Below, one piece after another: positions 1 through 6,627 of a DNA stretch of 7,568 nucleotides; within the stretch, counting starts at the first letter, position 1; every line of letters starts with the position of its first letter. The position numbers and the translations under genes are program-made. The notes under the pieces were generated by a model. The model searched no databases and was not told the origin of the DNA. It saw nothing but the letters and a program-made list of their open reading frames with translations. The stretch comes from M55B157 sp964626275 (lineage in GTDB: Bacteria; Actinomycetota; Actinomycetes; S36-B12): positions 1-7,568 of the forward strand of contig CAZVCZ010000084.1 of NCBI GenBank assembly GCA_964626275.1. The letters are read 5' to 3'.

Positions 1-54
1 GCGCAGCGTGCCAGCGGGATTCCCGCCGGCAGCCGGGTTAACCTCGAGGGGTAG
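1..54 (+). CDS. ruvX: C-terminal tail of RuvX/YqgF (Holliday junction resolvase-like protein), partial
   Basis: Reading frame 1 is open from the window edge to a TAG at 52-54 and encodes AQRASGIPAGSRVNLEG. A short tail of the form xxRASGxPxG is how many actinobacterial RuvX proteins end. RuvX is an RNase H-fold nuclease linked to pre-16S rRNA processing and Holliday junction resolution. In actinobacteria ruvX commonly lies directly before mltG, which supports the call. Only 17 residues are visible and no catalytic residue is included, so the assignment rests on context plus a weak C-terminal match. Frame 2 is also open from the edge to a TGA at 104-106 overlapping the mltG start, but its translation resembles nothing I recognise. 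Confidence 0.5.
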   Translation, partial: AQRASGIPAGSRVNLEG

Positions 55-102
55 CGCTTCCCACACCGGGGAGCTTGAGCGTGAAGGGCGAGGAGGTGCG
101 GT

Positions 103-1218
103 GTGAGCCAGCTCGTTCCCTTCCTCACCACCGATCCGCTACCGCCCTCGCGCAATGACCGCAGCTTCATCGGCAAGGCGGCTGCGCTCCTCGGCATCGT
201 CGGTCTGGTCGTCGGAGTCGTCTGGGCGACCCAGGCGGTGCGGGGAGTCCTTCCGGAGGAGCCCGCGGCGGTGACCCCCGGACTGCCCACGGTTGTCGTG
301 GTCGACGCGGGTGATTCGTTGACAGCGGTGGGCAACAAGTTGGCCGACGCCTCGGTCGTGACCTCGACATCGGCTTTCCTCGCAGCCGCGGAACTCGAGG
401 AGCGTGCGGCGACGATCGGTCCGGGTGTCTACAACCTGCTGACGGGGATGGACCCGTTGGATGCAATCACTCTCATGCTGGATCCGTCATCACGCGCGGC
501 CCCGCTCGTCCTCCCGGAAGGGTTGCGGCTCGTCGACACCGTCCGCCTGACCGCTGAGCACAGCGGCATCTCCGAAGAGGAACTCAGCCAGGTCCTGATC
601 GATCCTGAGGGACTCGATCTGCCCTCCTGGGCCTCGGGGCGTCCGGAAGGATTCCTGTTCCCGGCCTCCTACGACATCATCCCCGGAGCGCAGGCGCAGG
701 ATGTCCTGTCCGCGATGGTGCGACGTTTCGACATCGCCGCAGGCGAGGTCGATATTCGCAAGCGCGCCAAGCGGCTGGACTACACCCCCTACGAAGTGCT
801 CATCGTTGCGTCGCTCGTCCAGGCCGAAGCCGCCCCGGATGATTTCCGCAAGGTGGCGCGCGTGGCCTACAACCGGCTCGAGCAGGGCCTGCCGCTGCAG
901 TTCGACTCGACGGTGAACTACGCCCTCGGCACATCCACGCTGCTGGTCACCGAGGACATGCTGGCGGTGGATTCCCCCTACAACACGTACCTCAACACGG
1001 GCCTGCCCCCGACACCCATCAACTCCCCGGGCCAGGAGGCGCTGGAAGCAGCGCTGCGCCCGGCGAAGGGGGACTGGCTGTATTTCGTCACGGTCGATCC
1101 GGCCACGCTGCAGACCAAGTTCACCGATTCCTATGAGGAGTTCTTGGAGTTCAAGGCGGAGTTCCAGGAGAACTACGCGCGCATGATGGAGTCCACGCCT
1201 GATCCTGGAACGCCGTGA
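103..1218 (+). CDS. mltG: Endolytic murein transglycosylase MltG (YceG-like)
   Basis: MltG is a membrane-anchored lytic transglycosylase that cleaves within nascent glycan strands and is thought to set peptidoglycan chain length. The product is 371 aa. A short cytoplasmic N-terminus (about 1-25) is followed by one transmembrane helix (about 26-46), a LysM-like segment (about 63-125), and the YceG catalytic domain to about residue 355. Family motifs are EGFLFPASY (182-190), ASLVQAEA (236-243), YNRLEQGLPLQFDST (256-270) and SPYNTYLNTGLPPTPINSPG (291-310). Glu242 in the QAEA motif aligns with the catalytic Glu218 of E. coli MltG. The GTG start at 103 is set by AGGAGG at 91-96, 6 nt upstream. The gene overlaps aroE by 4 nt (GTGA, 1215-1218), so the two are probably translationally coupled. 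The cytoplasmic N-terminus is short compared with the long low-complexity tails seen in some streptomycete MltGs. Confidence 0.95.
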   Translation: MSQLVPFLTTDPLPPSRNDRSFIGKAAALLGIVGLVVGVVWATQAVRGVLPEEPAAVTPGLPTVVVVDAGDSLTAVGNKLADASVVTSTSAFLAAAELEERAATIGPGVYNLLTGMDPLDAITLMLDPSSRAAPLVLPEGLRLVDTVRLTAEHSGISEEELSQVLIDPEGLDLPSWASGRPEGFLFPASYDIIPGAQAQDVLSAMVRRFDIAAGEVDIRKRAKRLDYTPYEVLIVASLVQAEAAPDDFRKVARVAYNRLEQGLPLQFDSTVNYALGTSTLLVTEDMLAVDSPYNTYLNTGLPPTPINSPGQEALEAALRPAKGDWLYFVTVDPATLQTKFTDSYEEFLEFKAEFQENYARMMESTPDPGTP

Positions 1219-2060
1219 CGGGTCCGAGACGCGCGGGAGTGCTCGGCTCACCCATCGGCCACAGCCTCTCCCCGGTCCTGCATCGTGCGGCGTACCTAGC
1301 CCTGGGTTTGGACTGGGGCTACGACGCCTACGACGTGCCCGAGGGTGGGCTCAGGGCTTTCTTGGCCGACGTCGATGAGTCCTGGGCGGGCCTGAGCCTC
1401 ACGATGCCCCTGAAGACTGAAGCGGTCGGGTTAGTCGATGAGATCAGCGAGCGTGCTCGCCTCGTGGGAGCGGTCAACACGATCATCGTGTCCGCTGACG
1501 GCCTGATCGGACACAACACCGATGTTCCCGGCATGATCCGTGCGCTGGACAGCGTGGCGGTCGATCGCGACGCGGTGCGGAGCGTCTCCATCATCGGGGC
1601 CGGTGCGACGGCGCGTAGCGCGCTGGCCGCGGTCATCGAGCGACAGGGGCCATCGGTGTTGATTGACGTCTACGCCCGATCGTTATCTCGTGCGAGGGGT
1701 CTTGTAGAGCTGGGCGATGCCCTCGACGCGCAGGTGTCGCTTCATCCCTGGGAGGAGGTCCCGGTGGCGTGGCAGGCCGATCTCGTCGTCAGCACGCTCC
1801 CGGGTCCGGCAGCCGAAGACATCAGTCTGCCACCCGAACTCATGCCCAAGCTGCTCATGGATGTGGCGTACGACCCGTGGCCCACCGCACTGGCGACCCG
1901 ATGGCGTACAGCCGGCGGACAGGTCGCGAGCGGCGCCGATCTGCTGCTTGGCCAGGCCCTCGATCAGGTGGAACTCATGACCGGCCGCGAAGCCCCGGCG
2001 CAGGCGATGCGCGAGGCGCTGTTCACTGCACTCTCCGCGAGGGCTGACGGCGCGATCTGA
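1215..2060 (+). CDS. aroE: Shikimate dehydrogenase (NADP+)
   Basis: AroE reduces 3-dehydroshikimate to shikimate with NADPH, the fourth step of the shikimate pathway. The 281-aa product has the family's usual length and two-domain layout. The N-terminal substrate domain shows GSPIGHSLSP (11-20), where the serines contact shikimate. It also has LTMPLK (62-67) with catalytic Lys67, and HNTD (100-103) with catalytic Asp103. The Rossmann domain carries IIGAGATARSAL (127-138), a GxGxxx dinucleotide loop, and YARS (153-156), whose Arg is placed to bind the NADP 2'-phosphate. The C-terminal block YDPWPT and the GADLLLGQALDQVELMTG segment match actinobacterial AroE. The GTG start overlaps the mltG stop as GTGA, and no strong Shine-Dalgarno is visible, so coupling to mltG is likely. 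The quinate/shikimate paralogue YdiB is less likely given the operon context. Confidence 0.95.
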   Translation: MTGPRRAGVLGSPIGHSLSPVLHRAAYLALGLDWGYDAYDVPEGGLRAFLADVDESWAGLSLTMPLKTEAVGLVDEISERARLVGAVNTIIVSADGLIGHNTDVPGMIRALDSVAVDRDAVRSVSIIGAGATARSALAAVIERQGPSVLIDVYARSLSRARGLVELGDALDAQVSLHPWEEVPVAWQADLVVSTLPGPAAEDISLPPELMPKLLMDVAYDPWPTALATRWRTAGGQVASGADLLLGQALDQVELMTGREAPAQAMREALFTALSARADGAI

Positions 2061-2064
2061 GAGG
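2059..2064 (+). promoter_or_regulatory. Ribosome binding site that decides the aroC start
   Basis: GAGAGG overlaps the aroE TGA stop (2058-2060). It lies 9 nt before the ATG at 2074. The earlier in-frame ATG at 2065 directly abuts it with no spacer, so 2074 is the better start. Confidence 0.7.
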
Positions 2065-2073
2065 ATGCGGGCC

Positions 2074-3249
2074 ATGTTGCGATGGTTGACCGCCGGTGAA
2101 TCCCACGGTCCGGCGCTCGTGGCCATCCTCGAGGGCATGCCTGCTGGCGTGGGTGTGACGACCGCCGAGATCGCCGAGCAGTTGCGTCGACGCCGGCTCG
2201 GTGCTGGTCGTGGCGCTCGGATGAAGTTCGAGGCTGATGAGGTCACGATCCTCGGTGGAGTGCGCCATGGCCTCAGCCTGGGAAGCCCGATCTCCCTCCA
2301 GGTCGCCAATACCGAATGGCCGAAGTGGGAGCAGGTCATGTCCGCTGATCCGGTGGCCCCGGAGGAGTTGGAGGGTCTGGCGCGCAATGCTCCGCTGACC
2401 CGGCCGCGACCCGGTCATGCGGACCTCGCCGGAATGCAGAAGTACGGCTTCGATGATGCTCGACCGATTCTCGAGCGGGCGAGTGCGAGGGAGACAGCTG
2501 CGCGGGTGGCCCTGGGAAGCGTCGCCCGAGCGTTCCTGCACGACGTGGCCGGAATCTCGATTCTCAGTCACGTCGTCCGCATCGGCGGGGCCTCGATCGA
2601 GATCCCGCCTCCGGCGGCCGATCGCGCTCACGCCATCGACGAGGATCCGGTGCGGTGCGCTGACGAGAACGGCTCCCAGGCAATGCAGGAGGAGATCAGC
2701 GCAGCGCATCGTGACGGCGACACGCTCGGAGGGGTGATCGAAGTCGTCGTCCACGGACTGCCGCCGGGCCTTGGTAGCCACGTGCACTGGGACCGTCGCA
2801 TCGATGCGCGCATCGCGGCTGCGCTCATGGGAATCCAGGCGATGAAGGGTGTGGAGTTCGGTGATGGATTCGGGCTCGCCGAGATCCGCGGGTCCGCTGC
2901 GCAGGACGAGATCGTCACCGCAGAGGCAGGCCTGCGACGGACATCCGGCCATTCGGGGGGTAGCGAGGGCGGGATGACGACGGGTGAGGTCCTCCGAGTC
3001 CGTGCCGCGATGAAGCCGATCTCTACTATTCCTCGCGCCCTCGACACCGTCGATGTCGCGACCGGGGAGGCAGCGAAGGCGATCAACCAGCGCTCGGATG
3101 TGTGCGCCGTCCCCGCTTCAGGAGTCGTCGCCGAAGCGATGGTCGCCCTCACCCTCGCCGACGCTGTGGTCGAGAAGTTCGGTGGTGACCACGTGAACGA
3201 AACCCGGCGGAATCTGGAGTCCTATCTCGCGCACCTGGCTATTCGATGA
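2074..3249 (+). CDS. aroC: Chorismate synthase
   Basis: AroC converts EPSP to chorismate by 1,4-trans elimination using reduced FMN, the last pathway step and the branch point to aromatic amino acids, folates and quinones. From the ATG at 2074 the protein is 391 aa and begins MLRWLTAGESHGP, the usual actinobacterial start. An ATG at 2065 would add three residues but has no ribosome-site spacing. Signatures are TAGESHGP (6-13, His11), RPGHADL with His115, ERASARETAARVA (134-146), SGGSEGGMTTGE (294-305) and QRSDVCAVPASG (339-350). The two histidines match the conserved catalytic pair. It begins 13 nt after aroE and its stop overlaps aroK as ATGA. Nothing indicates a fused flavin reductase domain, so it should be the monofunctional bacterial type that needs FMNH2 from elsewhere. 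Confidence 0.97.
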   Translation: MLRWLTAGESHGPALVAILEGMPAGVGVTTAEIAEQLRRRRLGAGRGARMKFEADEVTILGGVRHGLSLGSPISLQVANTEWPKWEQVMSADPVAPEELEGLARNAPLTRPRPGHADLAGMQKYGFDDARPILERASARETAARVALGSVARAFLHDVAGISILSHVVRIGGASIEIPPPAADRAHAIDEDPVRCADENGSQAMQEEISAAHRDGDTLGGVIEVVVHGLPPGLGSHVHWDRRIDARIAAALMGIQAMKGVEFGDGFGLAEIRGSAAQDEIVTAEAGLRRTSGHSGGSEGGMTTGEVLRVRAAMKPISTIPRALDTVDVATGEAAKAINQRSDVCAVPASGVVAEAMVALTLADAVVEKFGGDHVNETRRNLESYLAHLAIR

Positions 3250-3788
3250 CGAACGCGGATGCGACTGATCCGAATGATGTGGATCGTCCGATCGCTGTGC
3301 TCGTTGGTGCACCGGGGGCCGGAAAGTCCAGCGTCGGTCGGCTCCTGGCACGTCGTCTGGATACCGAATTCATCGACACGGACGCCTTGATCGTCGAGCG
3401 GGCGGGCAAGCCGGTCTCGGACATCTTTATCGAGGATGGTGAACCTCATTTCCGCACCCTCGAAGCGGACGCACTTCGAGAGGCGCTGACCCGGTCGGGG
3501 GCGGTGGTGTCCCTGGGCGGGGGAGCAATCGTCTCCGAGGAGAATCGACGAGCACTGCGCGATCACCGCGTGGTCTGGCTGAAGGTGTCGGCGGGACAGG
3601 CGGCTTCGCGCGTCGGCTTGTCCGGAGCGCGCCCGCTGCTCATGGGCAATGTGCGGGGTCGACTGGTGACGCTGCTGCAGGAGCGTACGCCGTGGTACGC
3701 CGATCTCGCGGAGGTCACCGTCGACACTGACGACCGCACCGTGGAGGACATCGTGGAGGAAGTCAGCGGGAAGGTGCTCGCGTCATGA
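3246..3788 (+). CDS. aroK: Shikimate kinase
   Basis: AroK phosphorylates shikimate to shikimate 3-phosphate with ATP, the fifth pathway step. The 180-aa product is a P-loop NMP-kinase-like protein with a slightly long N-terminal extension of about 13 residues before the first beta strand. Walker A is GAPGAGKSS (21-29). The shikimate site includes EFIDTD (41-46) with Asp44 and Asp46, Arg70 in HFRTLE, and SLGGGAIV (89-96). The lid region contains GARPLL (127-132) with Arg129. YADLAEVTVDT (151-161) is the typical C-terminal block. The ATG overlaps the aroC stop as ATGA (3246-3249). No Shine-Dalgarno is obvious upstream, so expression probably depends on coupling. Its own stop overlaps the aroB start in the same way. 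Confidence 0.96.
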   Translation: MTNADATDPNDVDRPIAVLVGAPGAGKSSVGRLLARRLDTEFIDTDALIVERAGKPVSDIFIEDGEPHFRTLEADALREALTRSGAVVSLGGGAIVSEENRRALRDHRVVWLKVSAGQAASRVGLSGARPLLMGNVRGRLVTLLQERTPWYADLAEVTVDTDDRTVEDIVEEVSGKVLAS

Positions 3789-4873
3789 GTGTGACCAGGA
3801 TCCCGGTGGCAACGGCTCACCCCTACGAGGTGGTGATCGGTCGCGGTGTTCTCGGCGAGTTGCCTGCACTGATCGGCACCGCGGCAGTGCGGGTGGGGAT
3901 CGTGGTCCCAGCGTCACTGGCCCGCACGGGCGATGCGATCCGAGATGACCTCGAAGCCCAGGGCTATACGCCGGTCGTGCTCGAGGTTCCCGACGGCGAG
4001 GACCAGAAGACCCCGGAGGTGGCCGCCTTCGCGTGGACTGCCCTGGCGGAGGCTGGTTTCACCCGGACGGATGCGCTCCTCGGGGTGGGCGGGGGCGCCA
4101 CCACCGATCTCGCGGGGTTCATCGCGGCGACGTGGCTGCGAGGAGTGCGCATCGTCCAGGTCCCCACGACGCTCCTCGCCATGGTCGATGCCGCGGTCGG
4201 GGGCAAGACCGGCATCAACGTTCCCCAGGGGAAGAACCTCGTGGGATGCATACACGAACCGGCCGGGGTGCTCTGCGACCTGACCGCGCTGGAGACCCTC
4301 CCGGCGAACGACCTCGTGGCGGGACTCGCCGAGGTCGTCAAGTGCGGCTTCATCGCCGACCCCGAGATCCTCGACATCATCGAGTCTGATCCCAGAGCGT
4401 GCACCGAACCCGACTCGCCGCAGGTGCGGGAGTTGATCGAACGCGCGATCCGGGTCAAGGCGGAGGTCGTGGCGGGGGACCTGCACGAGCGCATCGGGAC
4501 AGTCCTCGGGCGAGAGGTGCTGAACTACGGTCACACCTTCGGTCATGCGATCGAAAAGGTGGAGTCCTTCCAGTGGCGGCATGGGGCTGCCATCAGCGTG
4601 GGCATGATGTACGTCGCCGAATTGGCACGCCTTGCCGGGCGTCTCGATGATGATGTGGTGGATCGCCATCGACGGGTCCTCACCGATCTCGGACTGCCCA
4701 CGACCTATCCCGCCGGCCGATGGGACGCGCTGTTGTCGGCGATGAGGTTGGACAAGAAGGCACGGGGTGACATGCTTCGTTTCGTGATCCTCGACGATCT
4801 GGCCCGACCGGTGCTGCTGGAGGGCCCCGATCCTGCTCTGCTCACGGCGGCGTACGCGGAGGTGTCCCGGTGA
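3785..4873 (+). CDS. aroB: 3-dehydroquinate synthase
   Basis: AroB converts DAHP to 3-dehydroquinate using NAD+ and a divalent metal, usually zinc or cobalt; it is the second pathway step. The 362-aa product has normal family length. The NAD-binding half has PDGEDQKTPE (69-78), GVGGGATTDLAGF (100-112) and VPTTLLAMVDAAVGGKTGIN (126-145). The C-terminal metal-binding half supplies the likely ligands Glu183 (AGLAEVVK), His250 (LNYGHTFGH) and His266 (WRHGAA). Lys141, Lys186 and the RLDKK segment (321-325) are expected active-site lysines. The ATG overlaps the aroK stop (ATGA, 3785-3788), and GGGAAGG at 3768-3774 provides a ribosome site 10 nt upstream. The relatives 2-deoxy-scyllo-inosose synthase and aminoDHQ synthase are unlikely because the gene sits in a complete aro cluster. 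Confidence 0.97.
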   Translation: MSVTRIPVATAHPYEVVIGRGVLGELPALIGTAAVRVGIVVPASLARTGDAIRDDLEAQGYTPVVLEVPDGEDQKTPEVAAFAWTALAEAGFTRTDALLGVGGGATTDLAGFIAATWLRGVRIVQVPTTLLAMVDAAVGGKTGINVPQGKNLVGCIHEPAGVLCDLTALETLPANDLVAGLAEVVKCGFIADPEILDIIESDPRACTEPDSPQVRELIERAIRVKAEVVAGDLHERIGTVLGREVLNYGHTFGHAIEKVESFQWRHGAAISVGMMYVAELARLAGRLDDDVVDRHRRVLTDLGLPTTYPAGRWDALLSAMRLDKKARGDMLRFVILDDLARPVLLEGPDPALLTAAYAEVSR

Positions 4874-5319
4874 CCTCGGTCATGGTGCTGAATGGGCCGA
4901 ATCTGGCTCGCCTGGGCAGTCGTGAGCCTGAGATCTACGGCACGGCCAACTACGAGGACCTGGTGACGGTGTGCCATGACACGGCGCACCGGTTGGGCCT
5001 GCAGGTGGATGTTCGTCAATCCGATGACGAGGCGGAGTTGATTCGCTGGATCCATGAGGCCATTGATGCTGATCAGCCAATCGTCATCAACCCGGCGGCG
5101 TTCACGCACTATTCCTACGCGCTGCGCGATGCCCTGGCGCAGTGTGCGCGCCCGGTGATCGAGGTCCATCTGTCGAATCCAGCGGCCCGCGAGGAGTTCC
5201 GCCATCACAGTGTGGTGTCCGGCGTCGTCACGGGCACGATCGCTGGCTTCGGGATTCATTCCTATGCGATCGCCCTCGAAGGAATGGCGGCTGTTCTCGG
5301 CCGCGGCGCCACAGACTGA
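4870..5319 (+). CDS. aroQ: 3-dehydroquinate dehydratase, type II
   Basis: This enzyme dehydrates 3-dehydroquinate to 3-dehydroshikimate, the third pathway step, by the type II (anti-elimination) mechanism, usually as a dodecamer. The 149-aa length matches the family. Motifs are MVLNGPNLARLGSREPEIYG (5-24) with catalytic Arg18 and Tyr23, VRQSDDEAELI (48-58), INPAAFTHYSYALRDAL (73-89) with Asn74 and His80, and EVHLSN (98-103) with catalytic His100. EEFRHHS (108-114) supplies Arg111. The QSDxEA form instead of QSNxEG also occurs in mycobacterial AroQ as I recall it, so it is not anomalous. The GTG start overlaps the aroB stop as GTGA (4870-4873), with a good GGAGG at 4858-4862, 7 nt upstream. 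This is the last gene of the aro operon. Confidence 0.96.
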   Translation: MTSVMVLNGPNLARLGSREPEIYGTANYEDLVTVCHDTAHRLGLQVDVRQSDDEAELIRWIHEAIDADQPIVINPAAFTHYSYALRDALAQCARPVIEVHLSNPAAREEFRHHSVVSGVVTGTIAGFGIHSYAIALEGMAAVLGRGATD

Positions 5320-5321
5320 CC

Positions 5322-5336
5322 CTCGATCGGGTCGAG
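5322..5336 (+). other. Small hairpin just after aroQ
   Basis: CTCGA (5322-5326) and TCGAG (5332-5336) can pair around a 5-nt loop, starting 3 nt after the aroQ stop. No U-tract follows; a G-run (5341-5347) comes next. It may be a weak terminator or attenuator between the aro operon and efp, or chance in GC-rich DNA. Confidence 0.3.
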
Positions 5337-5361
5337 CCCAGGGGGGGACCGGGCGCACGGG

Positions 5362-5367
5362 TATGCT
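5362..5367 (+). promoter_or_regulatory. Candidate -10 element for efp
   Basis: TATGCT fits the actinobacterial TANNNT -10 pattern, and transcription would start near 5374, about 33 nt before the efp ATG. No recognisable -35 lies about 17 nt upstream. It sits in the only sizeable gap (5320-5406) between the aro block and efp-nusB, which supports separate expression of efp. Confidence 0.5.
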
Positions 5368-5406
5368 CGGCTGGCTCAACCGCGGCGACATGATGGAGGC
5401 CTGGCA

Positions 5407-5967
5407 ATGGCGACGACGAACGACCTCAAGAACGGCATCGTGCTGAACCTCGACGGCCAACTATGGAGCGTCGTGGAATTCCAGCACGTCAAGCCGGGCA
5501 AGGGTGGGGCCTTCGTCCGCACGAAGCTGAAGAACGTCCTGTCGGGCAAGGTCGTCGATAAGACATTCAACGCGGGCGTGAAGGTCGAGACCGCCAACGT
5601 CGATCGCCGCGACATGCAGTACCTCTACCGGGATGGTGACGACTTCATCTTCATGGACGGTCAGACCTACGACCAGGTGCCGGTGCCATCTGCGGTCGTG
5701 GGAGAGTCCTCCCGCTACCTGCTGGAGAACAACTCGGCGACGGTCGCCACCCATGATGGAGTGCCGCTCTACATCGAGTTGCCGCCCTCGGTGGAACTTC
5801 TCATCACCTACACCGAGCCAGGACTGCAGGGGGACCGATCGACCGGGGGAACCAAGCCGGCCACCCTGGAGACAGGTGCCGAGATCGCCGTGCCCCTGTT
5901 CATCGAGCCGGACACGAGGGTCAAGGTGGACACCCGGGATGGGTCCTATCTCGGCCGTGTGAACTAG
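5407..5967 (+). CDS. efp: Translation elongation factor P
   Basis: EF-P binds between the P and E sites of stalled ribosomes and speeds peptide bond formation at polyproline. The 186-aa product has the standard three domains: a KOW-like domain (about 1-64), an OB domain (about 65-127) and a second OB domain (about 130-186) ending DGSYLGRVN. The body is very similar to mycobacterial EF-P, for example LKNVLSGKVVDKTFNAGVKV (40-59). The domain I tip loop is PGKGG (30-34), with Lys32 at the position that projects toward the P-site tRNA. Many actinobacterial EF-Ps instead have PGKGP there. No EpmA, EarP or YmfI-type modification gene is visible nearby. The ATG at 5407 is supported by GGAGG at 5395-5399, 7 nt upstream. 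nusB follows after 17 nt. Confidence 0.97.
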   Translation: MATTNDLKNGIVLNLDGQLWSVVEFQHVKPGKGGAFVRTKLKNVLSGKVVDKTFNAGVKVETANVDRRDMQYLYRDGDDFIFMDGQTYDQVPVPSAVVGESSRYLLENNSATVATHDGVPLYIELPPSVELLITYTEPGLQGDRSTGGTKPATLETGAEIAVPLFIEPDTRVKVDTRDGSYLGRVN

Positions 5968-5984
5968 GTCGAACGTCGCTGTCC

Positions 5985-6437
5985 ATGTCTGCTCGAAGCA
6001 AGGCGCGCAAGCGTGCCCTCGACGTGCTCTATGAAGCCGATGTGCGGGGAGTGAATCCCCTCGATGTGCTCGCGGACGTCACGGCCCGCCGACAGGCCGA
6101 CGAAGGAGTGACACCCCACGATTTCACCGTCGTGCTCGTGGAGGGGGTCCAGGCGCACCGCGATCGGATCGATGACCTGGTACAGAGCAACTCCCACGGC
6201 TGGGTGCTGTCGCGGATGCCGGCGATCGACCGCAACATCCTGCGGTTGGGGGCCTTCGAAATCCTGTGGGGACATGACGCCCCCGATGCGGTCGTCATCG
6301 ACGAGGCGGTGAATCTGGCCCGGGAACTGTCGACCGATGAATCGCCGAGTTTCGTCAACGGACTGCTGGCTCGACTGGTCGAAATGCGTCCCTATTTGGA
6401 ACTGTCGACGGACGGGAGCGCCGCGGCTGCGGAGTGA
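5985..6437 (+). CDS. nusB: Transcription antitermination factor NusB
   Basis: NusB pairs with NusE (ribosomal protein S10) and binds boxA in rRNA leaders to form the antitermination complex that keeps RNA polymerase processive and aids rRNA folding. The 150-aa product has the all-helical NusB layout: a basic N-terminus ARKRALDVLYEADV (7-20) near the RNA-binding face, LSRMPAIDRNILRLGAFE (75-92), VVIDEAVNLARELSTD (103-118) and FVNGLLARL (123-131). A short Ala/Glu tail ends it. The ATG at 5985 lies 17 nt after efp with no clear Shine-Dalgarno, so it is probably translated by coupling or reinitiation after efp. The efp-nusB pair is a common actinobacterial arrangement. Confidence 0.95.
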   Translation: MSARSKARKRALDVLYEADVRGVNPLDVLADVTARRQADEGVTPHDFTVVLVEGVQAHRDRIDDLVQSNSHGWVLSRMPAIDRNILRLGAFEILWGHDAPDAVVIDEAVNLARELSTDESPSFVNGLLARLVEMRPYLELSTDGSAAAAE

Positions 6438-6474
6438 GTCGCGGAGCTGTTCCCTGCATCGGCTGCTGAGTGGG

Positions 6475-6548
6475 TGCCCCGGGTGGGATTCGAACCCACA
6501 CTGGACGGTGTTTGAGACCGCTTCCTCTACCGGTTGGGATACCGGGGC
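6475..6548 (-). tRNA. tRNA-Leu(CAA) with a short (class I) variable loop
   Basis: The minus strand folds into a full cloverleaf of 74 nt. The acceptor is a perfect 7 bp (GCCCCGG with CCGGGGC, the latter at 6476-6482) with discriminator A73 at 6475. The T arm is GTGGG-TTCGAAT-CCCAC (6483-6499). The anticodon stem is GCGGT with ACCGT (one G-U pair) and loop CTCAAAC (6510-6516), giving anticodon CAA for UUG leucine codons. The D arm is TCC/GGA with C13 and A22 unpaired. Its loop, AACCGGTAGA, has the A14, A15 and GGTAGA arrangement typical of leucine tRNAs. The variable region is only CCAGT (6500-6504), allowing A15-U48, whereas leucine tRNAs normally have a long variable arm. CCA is not encoded (CCC follows). 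It converges with nusB and diverges from pdtaR. Confidence 0.88.
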
Positions 6549-6558
6549 GTCGCCGGAC

Positions 6559-6564
6559 AGCGTA
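6559..6564 (-). promoter_or_regulatory. Candidate -10 element for the tRNA gene
   Basis: On the minus strand this reads TACGCT (TANNNT), ending 10 nt before the tRNA 5' end at 6548, so a start near 6552 would give a very short 5' leader. It is flanked symmetrically by CGGAC (6554-6558) and GTCCG (6565-6569). No clear -35 is seen. Confidence 0.45.
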
Positions 6565-6621
6565 GTCCGATGCGTCGTCGATCCGGTGCGGGGGAGCCCC
6601 AGGCGCGGGGAGGCGCTTGAC

Positions 6622-6627
6622 TACCCT
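6622..6627 (+). promoter_or_regulatory. -10 element of a leaderless pdtaR promoter
   Basis: TACCCT (TANNNT) is followed by 7 nt and then GTG at 6635. This spacing places the transcription start at or next to the start codon, the usual geometry of leaderless actinobacterial genes. No -35 consensus is visible. Confidence 0.6.

Noticed and set aside
490..1251. 253-aa open frame on the minus strand across mltG
   Set aside because: It is a shadow in GC-rich DNA. The plus-strand MltG has clear catalytic motifs, and the antisense translation is Arg/Gly-rich with no recognisable domain.
2065..2073. ATG 2065 as the aroC start
   Set aside because: The ribosome site directly abuts it, and chorismate synthases of this group normally begin MLRWLTAGESHGP, which starts at 2074.
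2023..2952. 309-aa open frame on the minus strand across aroC
   Set aside because: It is the longest antisense frame, but its sequence is low-complexity and His/Arg/Ser-rich, it lies wholly over a strongly conserved gene, and it has no family resemblance.
3914..4669. 251-aa minus-strand frame across aroB
   Set aside because: It is antisense to conserved NAD- and metal-binding motifs of AroB and shows no domain of its own.
4999..5034. QSDxEA in AroQ as a damaged active-site motif
   Set aside because: The same Asn-to-Asp and Gly-to-Ala forms are seen in mycobacterial AroQ as I recall it, and all catalytic residues are present.
5341..5347. Run of seven G residues as a possible slippery or phase-variable tract
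   Set aside because: It is intergenic, lies upstream of the candidate -10 rather than in a coding frame, and is short for phase variation.
4705..5460. 251-aa minus-strand frame spanning aroB, aroQ and the efp leader
   Set aside because: It crosses gene boundaries and overlaps well-supported AroQ. It is explained by codon-position GC bias.
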